A stretch of DNA of 46,023 nt from UBA4363 sp002393965. Its GTDB lineage: Bacteria > Bacteroidota > Bacteroidia > Bacteroidales > Paludibacteraceae. Position numbers and translations under genes: made by a program. Below are positions 8,054 to 16,455 of the stretch, one piece after another. The stretch spans positions 1 through 46,023 of the forward strand of contig CAMNLA010000008.1 in NCBI GenBank assembly GCA_946542925.1. The letters are read 5' to 3'. Position 1 is the first letter of the stretch. Each line of letters starts with the position of its first letter. Below the pieces are notes generated by a model that saw nothing but the letters and a program-made list of their open reading frames with translations, was not told where the DNA came from and ran no database searches.

Positions 8054-9274
8054 ATGATTTTTTTTAGGGAAATGGAACAGATCAATGAGATTCCGGTACT
8101 GCTGCTCACCGGTTATTTAGGAAGCGGCAAGACCACGCTGGTCAATCGAATCCTGTCGAACAAGCGCGGCATCCGATTTGCGGTCATAGTGAACGACATC
8201 GGTGAGGTCAACATCGATGCCGACCTGATTCAGAAAGGCGGCATTGTCGGCCAGAAAGACGAAAGTCTGGTAGCCCTTCAGAACGGCTGTATCTGCTGTA
8301 CGCTGAAGATGGACCTGGCAGAGCAACTCTACGAGATCACCAGCATGAAGAAATTCGACTACATCGTCATTGAGGCCAGCGGCATCTGTGAGCCTGCACC
8401 GATTGCACAGACACTATGTTCGATGCCCCAGTTGCTGCCACAGTACAACGTCAACGGCATGGTCCGTCTGGACTGTATAGCGACCGTGGTGGATGCGCTA
8501 CGGATGCGTGACGAATTCGGGAGCGGCGACGACCTGATGCGTGACCATATTGACGATGAAGACATTGAGAACCTGGTGATTCAGCAGATTGAGTTCTGTA
8601 ACCTCATCTTATTGAACAAAGCGGGAGAGGTCGAGCCGAAGGAACTGGGACGTATCAAGGAAATCATCCGCACGTTGCAGCCGAAAGCCGAGATCATCGA
8701 GTGTAACCACTGTGACGTAGATCTGGACAAGCTCATTCATACGCATCGCTTTGACTTTGAGGACGTCGCCACGTCAGCCACCTGGATAGCAGAAATCGAA
8801 AAACACCATGACGAGGACGACGAAGAGGAGCATGAGCATGAACATGAGCATGAGCATCATCATCATCACCATCATGACCATCATCACGAAGGAGGCGAAG
8901 TAGAAGAATACGGCATCGGTACATTCGTCTATTACCGTCGTCGTCCGTTTGACCTAAACAAGTTTGACGACTTCGTGGCGAGGCGCTGGCCGAAGAGCAT
9001 CATACGCAGCAAGGGGATGTGTTACTTCTCGGACCAGTATGACATGTGTTACGTCTTCGAGCAAGCGGGCAAGCAGAAGAGCATCAAGGAAGCGGGTGCC
9101 TGGTACGCGACGATGCCGGAGGAGGAACTGGCAGCCCTGATGAAACGCGAGCCATCGATCCTGAACGACTGGGACGACCGATACGGAGACCGTATGATCA
9201 AGCTGGTCTTCATCGGTCAGCACCTAGACAAGGAAGCCATCGTCAAGGAGTTGGACTTCTGTCTGGCAGACTGA
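8054..9274 (+). CDS. CobW/COG0523-family GTPase with His-rich metal-binding loop
   Basis: A 406-residue cytoplasmic G3E GTPase. Visible motifs: Walker A GYLGSGKTT (20-28), the metal-site motif GCICC (78-82), EASGICEP, and the base-recognition motif LLNKAGE. After the GTPase domain comes a linker of alternating Glu/His and a run of His (about 254-281), then the CobW C-terminal domain (IGTFVYYRRRPFD onward). The family inserts or supplies Zn, Co or Fe to target proteins; the His tract favours zinc or nickel storage. A second possible start (MEQINE) lies at 8072 behind AGGGAA. It is flanked by its own promoter and terminator, so it is monocistronic. The metal and client are unknown. Confidence 0.88.
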   Translation: MIFFREMEQINEIPVLLLTGYLGSGKTTLVNRILSNKRGIRFAVIVNDIGEVNIDADLIQKGGIVGQKDESLVALQNGCICCTLKMDLAEQLYEITSMKKFDYIVIEASGICEPAPIAQTLCSMPQLLPQYNVNGMVRLDCIATVVDALRMRDEFGSGDDLMRDHIDDEDIENLVIQQIEFCNLILLNKAGEVEPKELGRIKEIIRTLQPKAEIIECNHCDVDLDKLIHTHRFDFEDVATSATWIAEIEKHHDEDDEEEHEHEHEHEHHHHHHHDHHHEGGEVEEYGIGTFVYYRRRPFDLNKFDDFVARRWPKSIIRSKGMCYFSDQYDMCYVFEQAGKQKSIKEAGAWYATMPEEELAALMKREPSILNDWDDRYGDRMIKLVFIGQHLDKEAIVKELDFCLAD

Positions 9275-9293
9275 GGCATACACAGGGAAAAAG

Positions 9294-9330
9294 ACAAGGG
9301 CGGTACACATGAAACATGTGCCGCCCTTGT
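9294..9330 (+). terminator. Terminator-like hairpin after the GTPase gene
   Basis: A 16-bp stem (9294-9311 facing 9315-9330, ACAAGGGCGG core) with a two-base bulge and a tight AAA loop, followed by a T-rich tail. Confidence 0.65.
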
Positions 9331-9380
9331 TTGTTGCAGGAGATGGAGAAATGGGTCAGCACATCAAGACAGGATGGGAT

Positions 9381-9471
9381 AAAAAAGCGACATAGAGTCG
9401 TTGTCCGGGGAAAAATCCGGCCACGAACCTACGTCGCAAGCAATGCGTCAGAAAAACGTGACTGTCTGACG
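9381..9471 (-). terminator. Terminator of the lgt / small lipoprotein transcript
   Basis: On the minus strand a first hairpin (9446-9452 with 9465-9471, CGTCAGA arms) is followed by a long nested stem: outer arms 9387-9395 with 9429-9437, inner CCGG pairing around an A/T-rich loop, then TTTTTT. This is a classic intrinsic terminator reading leftwards. It explains most of the 9331-9484 gap. Confidence 0.75.
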
Positions 9472-9484
9472 ACTCCTCGTTTCC

Positions 9485-9616
9485 TTATGCGTTTTGTACA
9501 GCCTCAACATCAGCATTGAGACCATAGCCTCCGCCGCCCGGGCATCCGCAACCCGACTTGCATGAAGAAAGAAGAGCCATAACAGCAATCGCCATCAACA
9601 AAAGAATCTTTTTCAT
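9485..9616 (-). CDS. Small Cys/Gly-rich lipoprotein, 43 residues
   Basis: A short minus-strand reading frame begins MKKILLLMAIAVMALL and has a lipobox ending SSC (C19), so it should be exported and lipidated. The mature peptide is only about 25 residues and starts CKSGCGCPGGGG, giving three closely spaced cysteines and a glycine run. It lies 48 bp downstream of lgt on the same strand and ends 14 bp before a terminator structure, so it is probably co-transcribed with lgt. No ribosome binding site is obvious. The signal peptide, lipobox, operon position and terminator together make it credible. Function is unknown. Confidence 0.7.
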   Translation of the reverse strand: MKKILLLMAIAVMALLSSCKSGCGCPGGGGYGLNADVEAVQNA

Positions 9617-9664
9617 ATATCAGACTATTTTAAAAAAATTATTATTCGCAGTTGTTTTTTCACA

Positions 9665-10507
9665 TTATTCGATTTCGGGGTGTCTGCGCATGGCGCGGAA
9701 GAGCATCCATAATCCCAGCAGGAGAAATGGAATAGAGAGCCACTGTCCCATATTGAGCGTCATAGTCTGTTCGAACGCCTCCTGGTCGTTCTTGATGAAC
9801 TCGAGCAAGAAGCGCGTGAGGAAGACAATGATCAGGAACGATCCGAAGATAAGTCCCTCGCGTTCGCCTGCTTTTCGTCGCCAGTAGAGCCAGGAGCAGA
9901 CAGACAGAGCGACGAGGCAATAAATCATCTCGTAGATCTGAGTCGGGTGGCAGGCTTGCAAGGCGCCGTAGTGGGAGACTTGGAAGGCATAGTCACGAAC
10001 AAAGACAAATCCCCAAGGCAAGTCGGTCGGAGCGCCGTAGATCTCGGAATTCATCAGATTGCCGAAGCGGATGCAGGTGGCACAGACAGCGACGGGCATG
10101 ACGAGCCGGTCGAAGATCCAGATGTAACTCTTGCGGCAGACGAAGACCTTGAAGAGGAACATGGCGATGAGGATTCCGAAAGCGCCTCCGTGGCTAGAGA
10201 GTCCTCCTTCCCAAATCTTCAGCATCTCGGTAGGGTGTTCGAGGTAGAAATTATGGCCGTTGAGGTCCCATCCGTAGAAAAGGCAGTGTCCGATCCGTGC
10301 TCCGAGGATGGTGCCAATTGCCATATAGATAAACTGCTTATCAGCCCAGTCGTCGGGGCACTTCTCGTATCGGTAGATACGGCGGATGAGTTCGTAACCG
10401 AGCAGGAATCCGATGCCCCACATCAAGCCGTACCAGCGTGCCGTCACCGGTCCTAAGGAAAAGAGGACCGGATCAACATCCCAGACAATGAAACCGAGCG
10501 TCGCCAT
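9665..10507 (-). CDS. lgt: Prolipoprotein diacylglyceryl transferase
   Basis: A 280-residue polytopic inner-membrane enzyme that transfers diacylglycerol from phosphatidylglycerol to the lipobox cysteine of prolipoproteins. Lgt landmarks are present: ARWYGLMWGIGFL near the N-terminus, GARIGHCLFYGW, the HGG-containing GGLSSHGGAFG, and RFGNLMNSEIYG (about 147-158), which contains the conserved Arg/Asn signature. About seven hydrophobic segments are seen and the length fits the family. It stands between secA (upstream) and the 43-residue lipoprotein, so export and lipid-modification genes are neighbours. No TAnnTTTG box was found in the 65-bp gap to secA, so it may be read from the secA transcript. 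Confidence 0.93.
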   Translation of the reverse strand: MATLGFIVWDVDPVLFSLGPVTARWYGLMWGIGFLLGYELIRRIYRYEKCPDDWADKQFIYMAIGTILGARIGHCLFYGWDLNGHNFYLEHPTEMLKIWEGGLSSHGGAFGILIAMFLFKVFVCRKSYIWIFDRLVMPVAVCATCIRFGNLMNSEIYGAPTDLPWGFVFVRDYAFQVSHYGALQACHPTQIYEMIYCLVALSVCSWLYWRRKAGEREGLIFGSFLIIVFLTRFLLEFIKNDQEAFEQTMTLNMGQWLSIPFLLLGLWMLFRAMRRHPEIE

Positions 10508-10572
10508 CTTATCTTACTATAAACTCCGTTGCAAAGGCACGTCTCTGCAAGACCGGAAATTCAAAAAAAATG

Positions 10573-13500
10573 TCAATTCATGAGCCGTCCGTGGCAGTTC
10601 TTATACTTCTTGCCGGAACCGCAAGGGCAAGGGTCGTTGCGTCCCACCTGCTTCTCGACGCGGACGGGCTGTTGCTTCTGTGGGGCGCGGGTATCGGTGT
10701 GGCTTGCCTCGCGCTGTCCGTCCGCCGCTGTCGGCAGTTCGTCCTTGCGTGCGCTGTACTGTCGGTAGTTCTGCCGCTGTTCTGGATCTGCCTGCCGCAC
10801 ATCCTGCGACTCAGCGACAGGAATCTTGCCTCGCATGAGGATAGAGAGTCCCTTGACGTTGATATCCTCGACCATCTGCTTGAACAGGTTGAACGACTCA
10901 AGTTTATAGATCAGCAACGGGTCCTTCTGTTCGTAGGTTGCGTTCTGAACCGAATTACGCAGGTCGTCGAGTTCGCGGAGGTGTTCCTTCCATGCGTCGT
11001 CAATGACATAGAGGAGGATGGACTTCTCGAAATCGCGTACTACCTCGTAGCAGTCGTTCTCGTATGCTTTCTTGAGATTGACACGTATATTGTAAACACG
11101 TTTTCCGTCGGTCAGCGGGATGAGGATATACTCGTACTGTTCGCCCCGTTCCTCGAACACCTTACGGATGACCGGCGTTGCGGTAGTCTGGATGAGGTCG
11201 GTGCGTCGTTTGAACGTCTGCAGGACACTCTGGTTGAGCAATTGAGCGACCTTCGGAGTTCGCATGGAAGCGTACTCCTCCTCGGAGAACGGCAGTTCGA
11301 TGCTGAACACCTCGAGTACCCTGTCGCGCAGTGCGGCGTAGTCACCGTCGCAGTTCTCTGCCAGTTGGGCTGTGGTATCGTAAAACATATTCGCGATATC
11401 GACCCCGATCCGTTCGCCCATGAGGGCATGGTGGCGTCGTCCGTAGATCACTTCGCGCTGTGCGTTCATCACATCGTCGTACTCGAGCAGTCGCTTACGG
11501 ATACCGAAGTTATTCTCCTCCACCTTCTTCTGTGCCCGTTCGATACTCTTGGAGATCATCGGATGTTCGATCACCTCTCCCTCCTTGAATCCGAGTCGAT
11601 CCATGACGCGTGCGATACGTTCGCTACCGAAGAGTCGCATGAGTTTATCCTCGAGAGAGACGAAGAAGACGGAAGTTCCGGGGTCGCCCTGACGTCCGGC
11701 ACGTCCACGCAGCTGTCGGTCCACGCGTCGTGACTCATGTCGTTCGGTACCGATGATGGCGAGTCCGCCGGCAGCCTTGACTTCGTCGGTGAGTTTGATA
11801 TCGGTTCCACGACCTGCCATGTTGGTAGCGATGGTCACGGTGCCCGGATGCCCAGCCTGTGCGACGATCTCCGCCTCCTTCTGATGCAGTTTGGCATTGA
11901 GGACGTTATGCTTAATCTTGCGCATGGTGAGCATGCGTGAGAGTTCCTCGGAGATATCGACTGACGTCGTTCCGACGAGTACCGGTCGTCCCTGTTCGAC
12001 GAGGGAATTGATCTCCTCGATGACCGCCTTGTACTTCTCGCGCTTGGTGCGGTAGATACGGTCGTTCATATCGATTCGCGCGATCGGCCGATTGGTCGGA
12101 ATGACGACTACGTCGAGTTTGTAGATATTCCAGAACTCTCCTGCTTCCGTTTCAGCCGTACCTGTCATGCCAGAGAGTTTGTGATACATACGGAAATAGT
12201 TCTGGAGAGTAATGGTCGCGAAAGTCTGTGTTGCCGCCTCGACCTTGACGCGTTCCTTCGCCTCGATGGCCTGGTGGAGTCCGTCGGAATAGCGTCGTCC
12301 ATCCATGATACGCCCCGTCTGTTCGTCGACGATGAGCACCTTATTATCCATGACGACGTACTCTGCATCCTTGTTGAAGAGCGTATAGGCCTTGAGGAGC
12401 TGGTTGATGGTGTGCAGGACCTCGGCCTTGGAGCTATAGACCTGCATGAGTTCGTCCTTACGCTGGAGTTTCTCCTCATCGGAGAGGGCGTCGTTGCGTT
12501 CGATCTCCGCCACCTCGGCACCGACGTCGGGCAGTACGAAGAACTGCGCATCGTTCTTTCCTTTGGAGAGTGCGTCGATACCCTTATCGGTGAGTTCGAT
12601 CGTATTGTTCTTCTCGTCGATGACGAAATAGAGCGGGTCAGTAGCGATGTGCATATTGCGGTTATTCTCCGCCATGTAGAACTCCTCAGTCTTGATGAGA
12701 ACGTTCTTATTACCCGTTTCGGAGAGGAACTTGATGAGCGGTGTATTCTTCGGCAGCGCCTTGTAGGAGCGGAAGAGAGCGAGCGCTCCTTCCTCCTGTT
12801 CCTTCGAGTCGGAGGACTTCATGAGGCGCTTTGCCTCGGTGAGATAGTTGGTAGCGAGGGTACGTTGCCGTGCGACAAGTTCCTCGACGTCGGGGCGGAG
12901 TTCCTCGAAGAGGTGGTCAGCCTGCTGTTTCTTCACCGGTCCGGAGATGATCAGCGGGGTGCGTGCGTCGTCGATCAGGACGGAGTCCACCTCGTCGACG
13001 ATGGCGTAGTTATGGGCACGCTGAACGAGGTCGAGCGGAGAGGTAGCCATATTGTCGCGCAGATAGTCGAATCCGAACTCGTTGTTGGTACCGAAGGTGA
13101 TGTCGCAATTATATGCTGCGCGTCGTTCGTCGCTATTAGGTTCGTACTTATCGATGCAATCGACGGAGAGTCCGTGGAACTCGTAGAGCGGTCCCATCCA
13201 CTCGGAGTCACGCTTGGCGAGGTAGTCGTTGACGGTCACGACGTGGACACCCTCACCGGTCAGGGCATTGAGGAAAACGGGTAGGGTCGCCACGAGGGTC
13301 TTACCCTCACCGGTAGCCATCTCGGCGATCTTACCTTTGTGGAGCACAACGCCGCCGAAGAGCTGGACGTCATAGTGGCACATATCCCACCGGATGAGGT
13401 TCCCTCCTGCGGTCCATTCGTTCTTGTAGACGGCCTTGTCGCCCTGGATAGAGACGAAGTCCTTTCCTTTGGCCGCGAGTTCACGGTCGAACGGCGTAGC

Positions 13501-13890
13501 GGTCACGGTGATGGTAGGATTCTGCATGAAACGCCGTGCAGTATCCTTGACGATGGCGAACACCTCGGGGAGGACAGCCTCGAGCATTTCCTCGTGCTTG
13601 CGCAGCACCTCCTTCTGGAGAGAATCGATCTCGTTATAGATCTTCTCGCGGAGGTTGATGTCGGTCTTGTCGATCTGGGAGCGCAGTGATGAGATCCGCT
13701 CCTTCTCCTGAGCGACGTTGTCGGCAATCTGTTGTCGGATCGCAGCCGAGCGCTGGCGCAGGGCGTCGTCGGAGAGTGCTTCGATTTGCGGATAGACCAC
13801 TTTGATACGGTCCACGTAGGGATTTATCTCTTTCAGGTCACGTTGTGACTTATTACCTATGATTTTCTGTAGAAAGCCAAGAAAGCTCAT
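10573..13890 (-). CDS. secA: Preprotein translocase ATPase SecA
   Basis: A 1105-residue motor ATPase that drives unfolded preproteins through SecYEG. Walker A is MATGEGKTL (191-199), followed by VTVNDYLAKRD, the DEVDSVLIDDARTPLIISG motif, and in the second motor domain IATNMAGRGTDIKL and RQLRGRAGRQGD. The C-terminus ends with a zinc-binding tail, CPCGSGKKYKNCH (C1088, C1090, C1099, H1100). It is longer than E. coli SecA (901 residues) because of insertions, including one between about residues 330 and 400, as usual in Bacteroidota. A TATCTTTG box at 13999-14006 gives a leader of about 100 nt. Confidence 0.97.
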   Translation of the reverse strand: MSFLGFLQKIIGNKSQRDLKEINPYVDRIKVVYPQIEALSDDALRQRSAAIRQQIADNVAQEKERISSLRSQIDKTDINLREKIYNEIDSLQKEVLRKHEEMLEAVLPEVFAIVKDTARRFMQNPTITVTATPFDRELAAKGKDFVSIQGDKAVYKNEWTAGGNLIRWDMCHYDVQLFGGVVLHKGKIAEMATGEGKTLVATLPVFLNALTGEGVHVVTVNDYLAKRDSEWMGPLYEFHGLSVDCIDKYEPNSDERRAAYNCDITFGTNNEFGFDYLRDNMATSPLDLVQRAHNYAIVDEVDSVLIDDARTPLIISGPVKKQQADHLFEELRPDVEELVARQRTLATNYLTEAKRLMKSSDSKEQEEGALALFRSYKALPKNTPLIKFLSETGNKNVLIKTEEFYMAENNRNMHIATDPLYFVIDEKNNTIELTDKGIDALSKGKNDAQFFVLPDVGAEVAEIERNDALSDEEKLQRKDELMQVYSSKAEVLHTINQLLKAYTLFNKDAEYVVMDNKVLIVDEQTGRIMDGRRYSDGLHQAIEAKERVKVEAATQTFATITLQNYFRMYHKLSGMTGTAETEAGEFWNIYKLDVVVIPTNRPIARIDMNDRIYRTKREKYKAVIEEINSLVEQGRPVLVGTTSVDISEELSRMLTMRKIKHNVLNAKLHQKEAEIVAQAGHPGTVTIATNMAGRGTDIKLTDEVKAAGGLAIIGTERHESRRVDRQLRGRAGRQGDPGTSVFFVSLEDKLMRLFGSERIARVMDRLGFKEGEVIEHPMISKSIERAQKKVEENNFGIRKRLLEYDDVMNAQREVIYGRRHHALMGERIGVDIANMFYDTTAQLAENCDGDYAALRDRVLEVFSIELPFSEEEYASMRTPKVAQLLNQSVLQTFKRRTDLIQTTATPVIRKVFEERGEQYEYILIPLTDGKRVYNIRVNLKKAYENDCYEVVRDFEKSILLYVIDDAWKEHLRELDDLRNSVQNATYEQKDPLLIYKLESFNLFKQMVEDINVKGLSILMRGKIPVAESQDVRQADPEQRQNYRQYSARKDELPTAADGQREASHTDTRAPQKQQPVRVEKQVGRNDPCPCGSGKKYKNCHGRLMN

Positions 13891-13998
13891 TTTGATTCAA
13901 CCGTTGTTTTTTTAAATTCTTTAAATATACGTACCATCAGAATAGTGTTCCGTACCAAGGTGGCGTTCGCCCCAGACGCAGGCACAGAAAACAGCACA

Positions 13999-14006
13999 CA
14001 AAGATA
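13999..14006 (-). promoter_or_regulatory. -7 promoter box for secA
   Basis: The minus strand reads TATCTTTG. The resulting leader to the secA start at 13890 is about 100 nt. No SecM-like leader peptide was recognised in it. Confidence 0.5.
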
Positions 14007-14066
14007 TAAAGAAATACGGAAACATACGGTCATCGTACTCAAAAGAAAGGGGATGATGGGAAACAA

Positions 14067-14101
14067 AAACCGAATCGCCTGAAAGACAAGCGGTTCGGTT
14101 T
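14067..14101 (-). terminator. Terminator of the aqpZ / collagen-like lipoprotein transcript
   Basis: Twelve-base arms (14067-14078 with 14090-14101, AAACCGAATCGC against GCGGTTCGGTTT, using one G-U pair) and an 11-nt loop. On the minus strand the 3' arm runs into GTTTTTGTTT. Confidence 0.7.
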
Positions 14102-14156
14102 AATGTATCGATATAAAGGCAGCTGAGAGAGCGAGATGCCCTCATGCGCCTCGGGG

Positions 14157-14630
14157 TTACCAGGTATAGACGATCTTGTAGGTAATGTCTTCGCCCTGGT
14201 TGGCCGGCAGTGAGGTCTTGAAATCACTACGCGTGATGGCGAAGCGGATCTTGTCCTTCTGGTATTCGTAGTCGTAGGTCTGGGTATAGATGTCGGTCTC
14301 GCCATAGAACCTCACGAGAGGCAGCGGAGAGTACACGTACTTATCCGCCTCGTTCTTATACATGGCATAGACGGAGACATTTCCCTTGTCCGCCACGAAC
14401 GCGGTGAGCGCACCGGTATCGTCGGTAAGGTCGTAGTAGAAATACGAGCCGTTGGCATCCGGAGTACCAGAGAGACTCCAGTCGGAGGCCTTGACGGTGA
14501 ATGTATAGACATCCCAGTTGGATGACCCGTCGGACCCTTTCGGTCCCGGAGGTCCCATCGGTCCTTCCGGTCCTTCGCACGCGGTAAGGAGCAGAAGACC
14601 GGAAAGCGCAAGGAAAAACAATTTCTTCAT
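14157..14630 (-). CDS. Collagen-like-repeat lipoprotein
   Basis: A 157-residue exported lipoprotein. The signal peptide MKKLFFLALSGLLLLTAC ends in a lipobox with C18. Right after it come five Gly-X-Y triplets (GPEGPMGPPGPKGSDG, about 20-36), a short collagen-like stalk. The remaining 120 residues are rich in Tyr, Asp and Thr and look like a beta-sandwich domain without a recognised family. A collagen-like stalk directly after the lipid anchor is common in small Bacteroidota lipoproteins. It lies 36 bp after aqpZ with no promoter between, so it should be co-transcribed with it. Function is unknown. Confidence 0.8.
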   Translation of the reverse strand: MKKLFFLALSGLLLLTACEGPEGPMGPPGPKGSDGSSNWDVYTFTVKASDWSLSGTPDANGSYFYYDLTDDTGALTAFVADKGNVSVYAMYKNEADKYVYSPLPLVRFYGETDIYTQTYDYEYQKDKIRFAITRSDFKTSLPANQGEDITYKIVYTW

Positions 14631-14666
14631 TCGATTCTCGAACTGATTCAGGTTAAGAACAGGTGT

Positions 14667-15410
14667 TTAGTCCTTCTTGCAGCAGCATCCGCATCCCTCG
14701 CCGTTGCAAGAAAGGCACTTGTAGCAGAGTCCGGCGAGCGCAGCACCCACGCAAGGAGCCACGATGAAGAGCCAGAGTTCGGAGCAAGCGAAGCACTGCT
14801 CGGAGAAGATGGCCTGAGAGATGGAACGTGCCGGGTTGACAGAGGTATTGGTCAACGGAATGCTGATGAGGTGAATCAGGGTAAGTGTGAGACCGATGGC
14901 CAGTCCGCCGAATCCTGCAGGTGCGCCTTTCTTACCATCGGTAGCACCGAGGATAACAATCAGGAATACGAACGTCAGGACTGCTTCGGTGATGAAAGCC
15001 CCGAGAGTCGACACGTTGAGGTATCCATTTTCAGCACCGGCAGCAGTCTGGAAGGCTTCTCCGTAGCCATTGGCAGCGAACACACCGATTGTGACACCTG
15101 CCTGTTTAGCGATGCAGAAGAGGATGGCCGCAGCGGCGATGGCACCCAGGATCTGGGAGATGACATAAGCGACAAACTCCTTGACGGTCATGCGTCCGTT
15201 GACGAGGACGCCGACGGAGACTGCAGGATTGAGGTGGGCACCAGAGATGTGTCCTACGCCGTATGCCATAGCAACGACGGTGAGACCGAATGCGATGGCA
15301 ACGCCAAGGAAGCCGACGTGACCGAAGATGGCCGTACCACAACCGCCCAGAACGAGGACGAACGTGCCGATGAACTCGGCCAACGCTTTGTTTTTGAGAC
15401 TAAATTCCAT
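14667..15410 (-). CDS. aqpZ: Aquaporin Z-type water channel
   Basis: A 247-residue MIP-family channel with six transmembrane helices. Both NPA motifs are intact: GAHLNPAVSVG (about 61-71) and TSVNPARSIS (about 188-197). The LIHLISIPLTNTSVNPAR segment is close to E. coli AqpZ, including the filter His before the second NPA, which favours water over glycerol. The start at 15410 is chosen because the -7 box lies at 15517-15524 and the family's MEFSLKNKALAEFIGTF opening begins here; a longer open frame upstream is fortuitous. Oddly, the C-terminus ends in a cysteine-rich tail (CYKCLSC then GCGCCCKKD) not expected in AqpZ. Confidence 0.92.
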   Translation of the reverse strand: MEFSLKNKALAEFIGTFVLVLGGCGTAIFGHVGFLGVAIAFGLTVVAMAYGVGHISGAHLNPAVSVGVLVNGRMTVKEFVAYVISQILGAIAAAAILFCIAKQAGVTIGVFAANGYGEAFQTAAGAENGYLNVSTLGAFITEAVLTFVFLIVILGATDGKKGAPAGFGGLAIGLTLTLIHLISIPLTNTSVNPARSISQAIFSEQCFACSELWLFIVAPCVGAALAGLCYKCLSCNGEGCGCCCKKD

Positions 15411-15516
15411 AGTACAAAAAAGATTTTTGATTGATAAATAAAAGTCCGACCCGACACCGAAAGGGGCGCAACGAGGACGGCGGTCCCGTGCGTCGCGATA
15501 CGGAGGAGTCATGATA

Positions 15517-15553
15517 CAAATATACCACTCTTTTTTCAGAAAAAAAAGAGTGG
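15517..15553 (-). promoter_or_regulatory. aqpZ promoter overlapped by a 12-bp inverted repeat
   Basis: The minus strand reads TATATTTG at 15517-15524. Immediately upstream is a perfect 12-bp inverted repeat (15525-15536 with 15542-15553, CCACTCTTTTTT arms) with a 5-nt centre. It covers the expected -33 position. It could be an operator, or a weak terminator for the LUD gene that ends at 15646. The remainder of the 15411-15645 gap is leader. Confidence 0.55.
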
Positions 15554-15645
15554 CTGCATGATTTATCGGAGAGGGGACAAGTCCGTCGGTTATGCTCCCC
15601 CACCCCCATTCGGACGAGCACGGAAAGGAAGAAAGGGTCAGGGTC

Positions 15646-16290
15646 TCAGAACCCGAGTGATTCGCCCACCAGCACGACGAGGTGTTTGCCGCGAGGGGAA
15701 TGTCGCAGGACGTGGACGTAGTTGCAGATGGAGTCGGGCGCAAGGCAGTCGTGGCAGACGCCGTCGGAACGGCAGGGCGTCTGGATATCGAAGCGCGAGG
15801 CATTGACAGGAGACGCCTCGCCGCGAGCGCGTGCGATGGCGGAAGGGAGGTCGGCGGCCACCTTATTGAGACCGACGAGGAAGATGACGCGTTGCGGTCC
15901 CCAAGTGATGGCCGCCACCCGATTGCCATTGCCGTCGATGTTGACGATCTCGCCGTCCTGGGAAAGGGCATTGACTGAGGAGAGATAGACATCGCAGTCG
16001 AACGCCTTGCGGTAGATCTCGACCGCAGCGGAGCGGTCCGGTGCCTCATCACGATCGAAGACGGTGAGTGACGGGCGGGACTTGAGGAGCGCGGGGATAC
16101 CCGCCTCACGCAGGGAGGCGGAGCCACCCCAGGTGACGGAGGCTCCGTCGGGAATGAGTTCGCTGACCTTGAGAGCCGCTTCGGCAACCGTAGGACAGTA
16201 GAAGGCCGTCATGCCACGTCGGCGAAGCGACGCAATGAGATGATCGGCAAGCAGGGCGTTGCGCCGGGTGCGTGGGGAAGATTCCGTCAT
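15646..16290 (-). CDS. LUD-domain (LutC/YkgG-like) protein
   Basis: A 214-residue protein matching the LUD domain (formerly DUF162). Conserved features are SELIPDGASVTWGGSASL (about 42-59), a middle segment ending DVYLSSVNALSQDGEIVNIDG, the GPQRVIFLVGLNKV stretch, and a late cysteine-rich CRSDGVCHDCLAPDSIC cluster that could bind a metal or Fe-S centre. LutC works with LutA and LutB in lactate oxidation, but neither partner is nearby, so it is a solo LUD protein. The start at 16290 is preferred because a -7 box at 16318-16325 places the transcript start downstream of the only longer, non-ATG alternative. Confidence 0.8.
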   Translation of the reverse strand: MTESSPRTRRNALLADHLIASLRRRGMTAFYCPTVAEAALKVSELIPDGASVTWGGSASLREAGIPALLKSRPSLTVFDRDEAPDRSAAVEIYRKAFDCDVYLSSVNALSQDGEIVNIDGNGNRVAAITWGPQRVIFLVGLNKVAADLPSAIARARGEASPVNASRFDIQTPCRSDGVCHDCLAPDSICNYVHVLRHSPRGKHLVVLVGESLGF

Positions 16291-16317
16291 AAAAAGTAAA
16301 GTTAAATCATCGTGGAA

Positions 16318-16325
16318 CAAAGGTA
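16318..16325 (-). promoter_or_regulatory. -7 promoter box for the LUD gene
   Basis: The minus strand reads TACCTTTG, fitting TAnnTTTG. It implies a short leader to the start at 16290. Confidence 0.5.
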
Positions 16326-16390
16326 GGAATATTTTTTTTGAGGGGACAAAGAGAGAGTGTCTGAGAGGAACGGAGGGTTATTAAAAAAAG

Positions 16391-16416
16391 CAGAGCCCAC
16401 TGAGAGATGGGCTCTG
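16391..16416 (-). terminator. Intrinsic terminator after the SUMF1 gene
   Basis: A perfect 9-bp stem (CAGAGCCCA at 16391-16399 with 16408-16416) followed on the minus strand by CTTTTTTTAA. Confidence 0.8.
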
Positions 16417-16455
16417 TCCTATTGTGAGTAAAGGGATCATCCAGCTGTCATGCCG

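Noticed and set aside
10570..11733. Plus-strand frame of 387 codons opposite secA
   Set aside because: It mirrors the secA coding strand; GC-rich codon bias leaves the opposite strand open. The same holds for 12181-13284 and for the long frames opposite murF-alr and ddh.
13891..14066. SecM-like regulatory peptide in the secA leader
   Set aside because: No short frame with a start signal and stalling-type sequence was found; the open frame on the minus strand there has no features.
15411..16187. N-terminal extension of the aquaporin frame
   Set aside because: It is antisense-compatible low-complexity Ser/Arg sequence that overlaps the LUD gene in another frame; the family start and the promoter at 15517 fix the real start.
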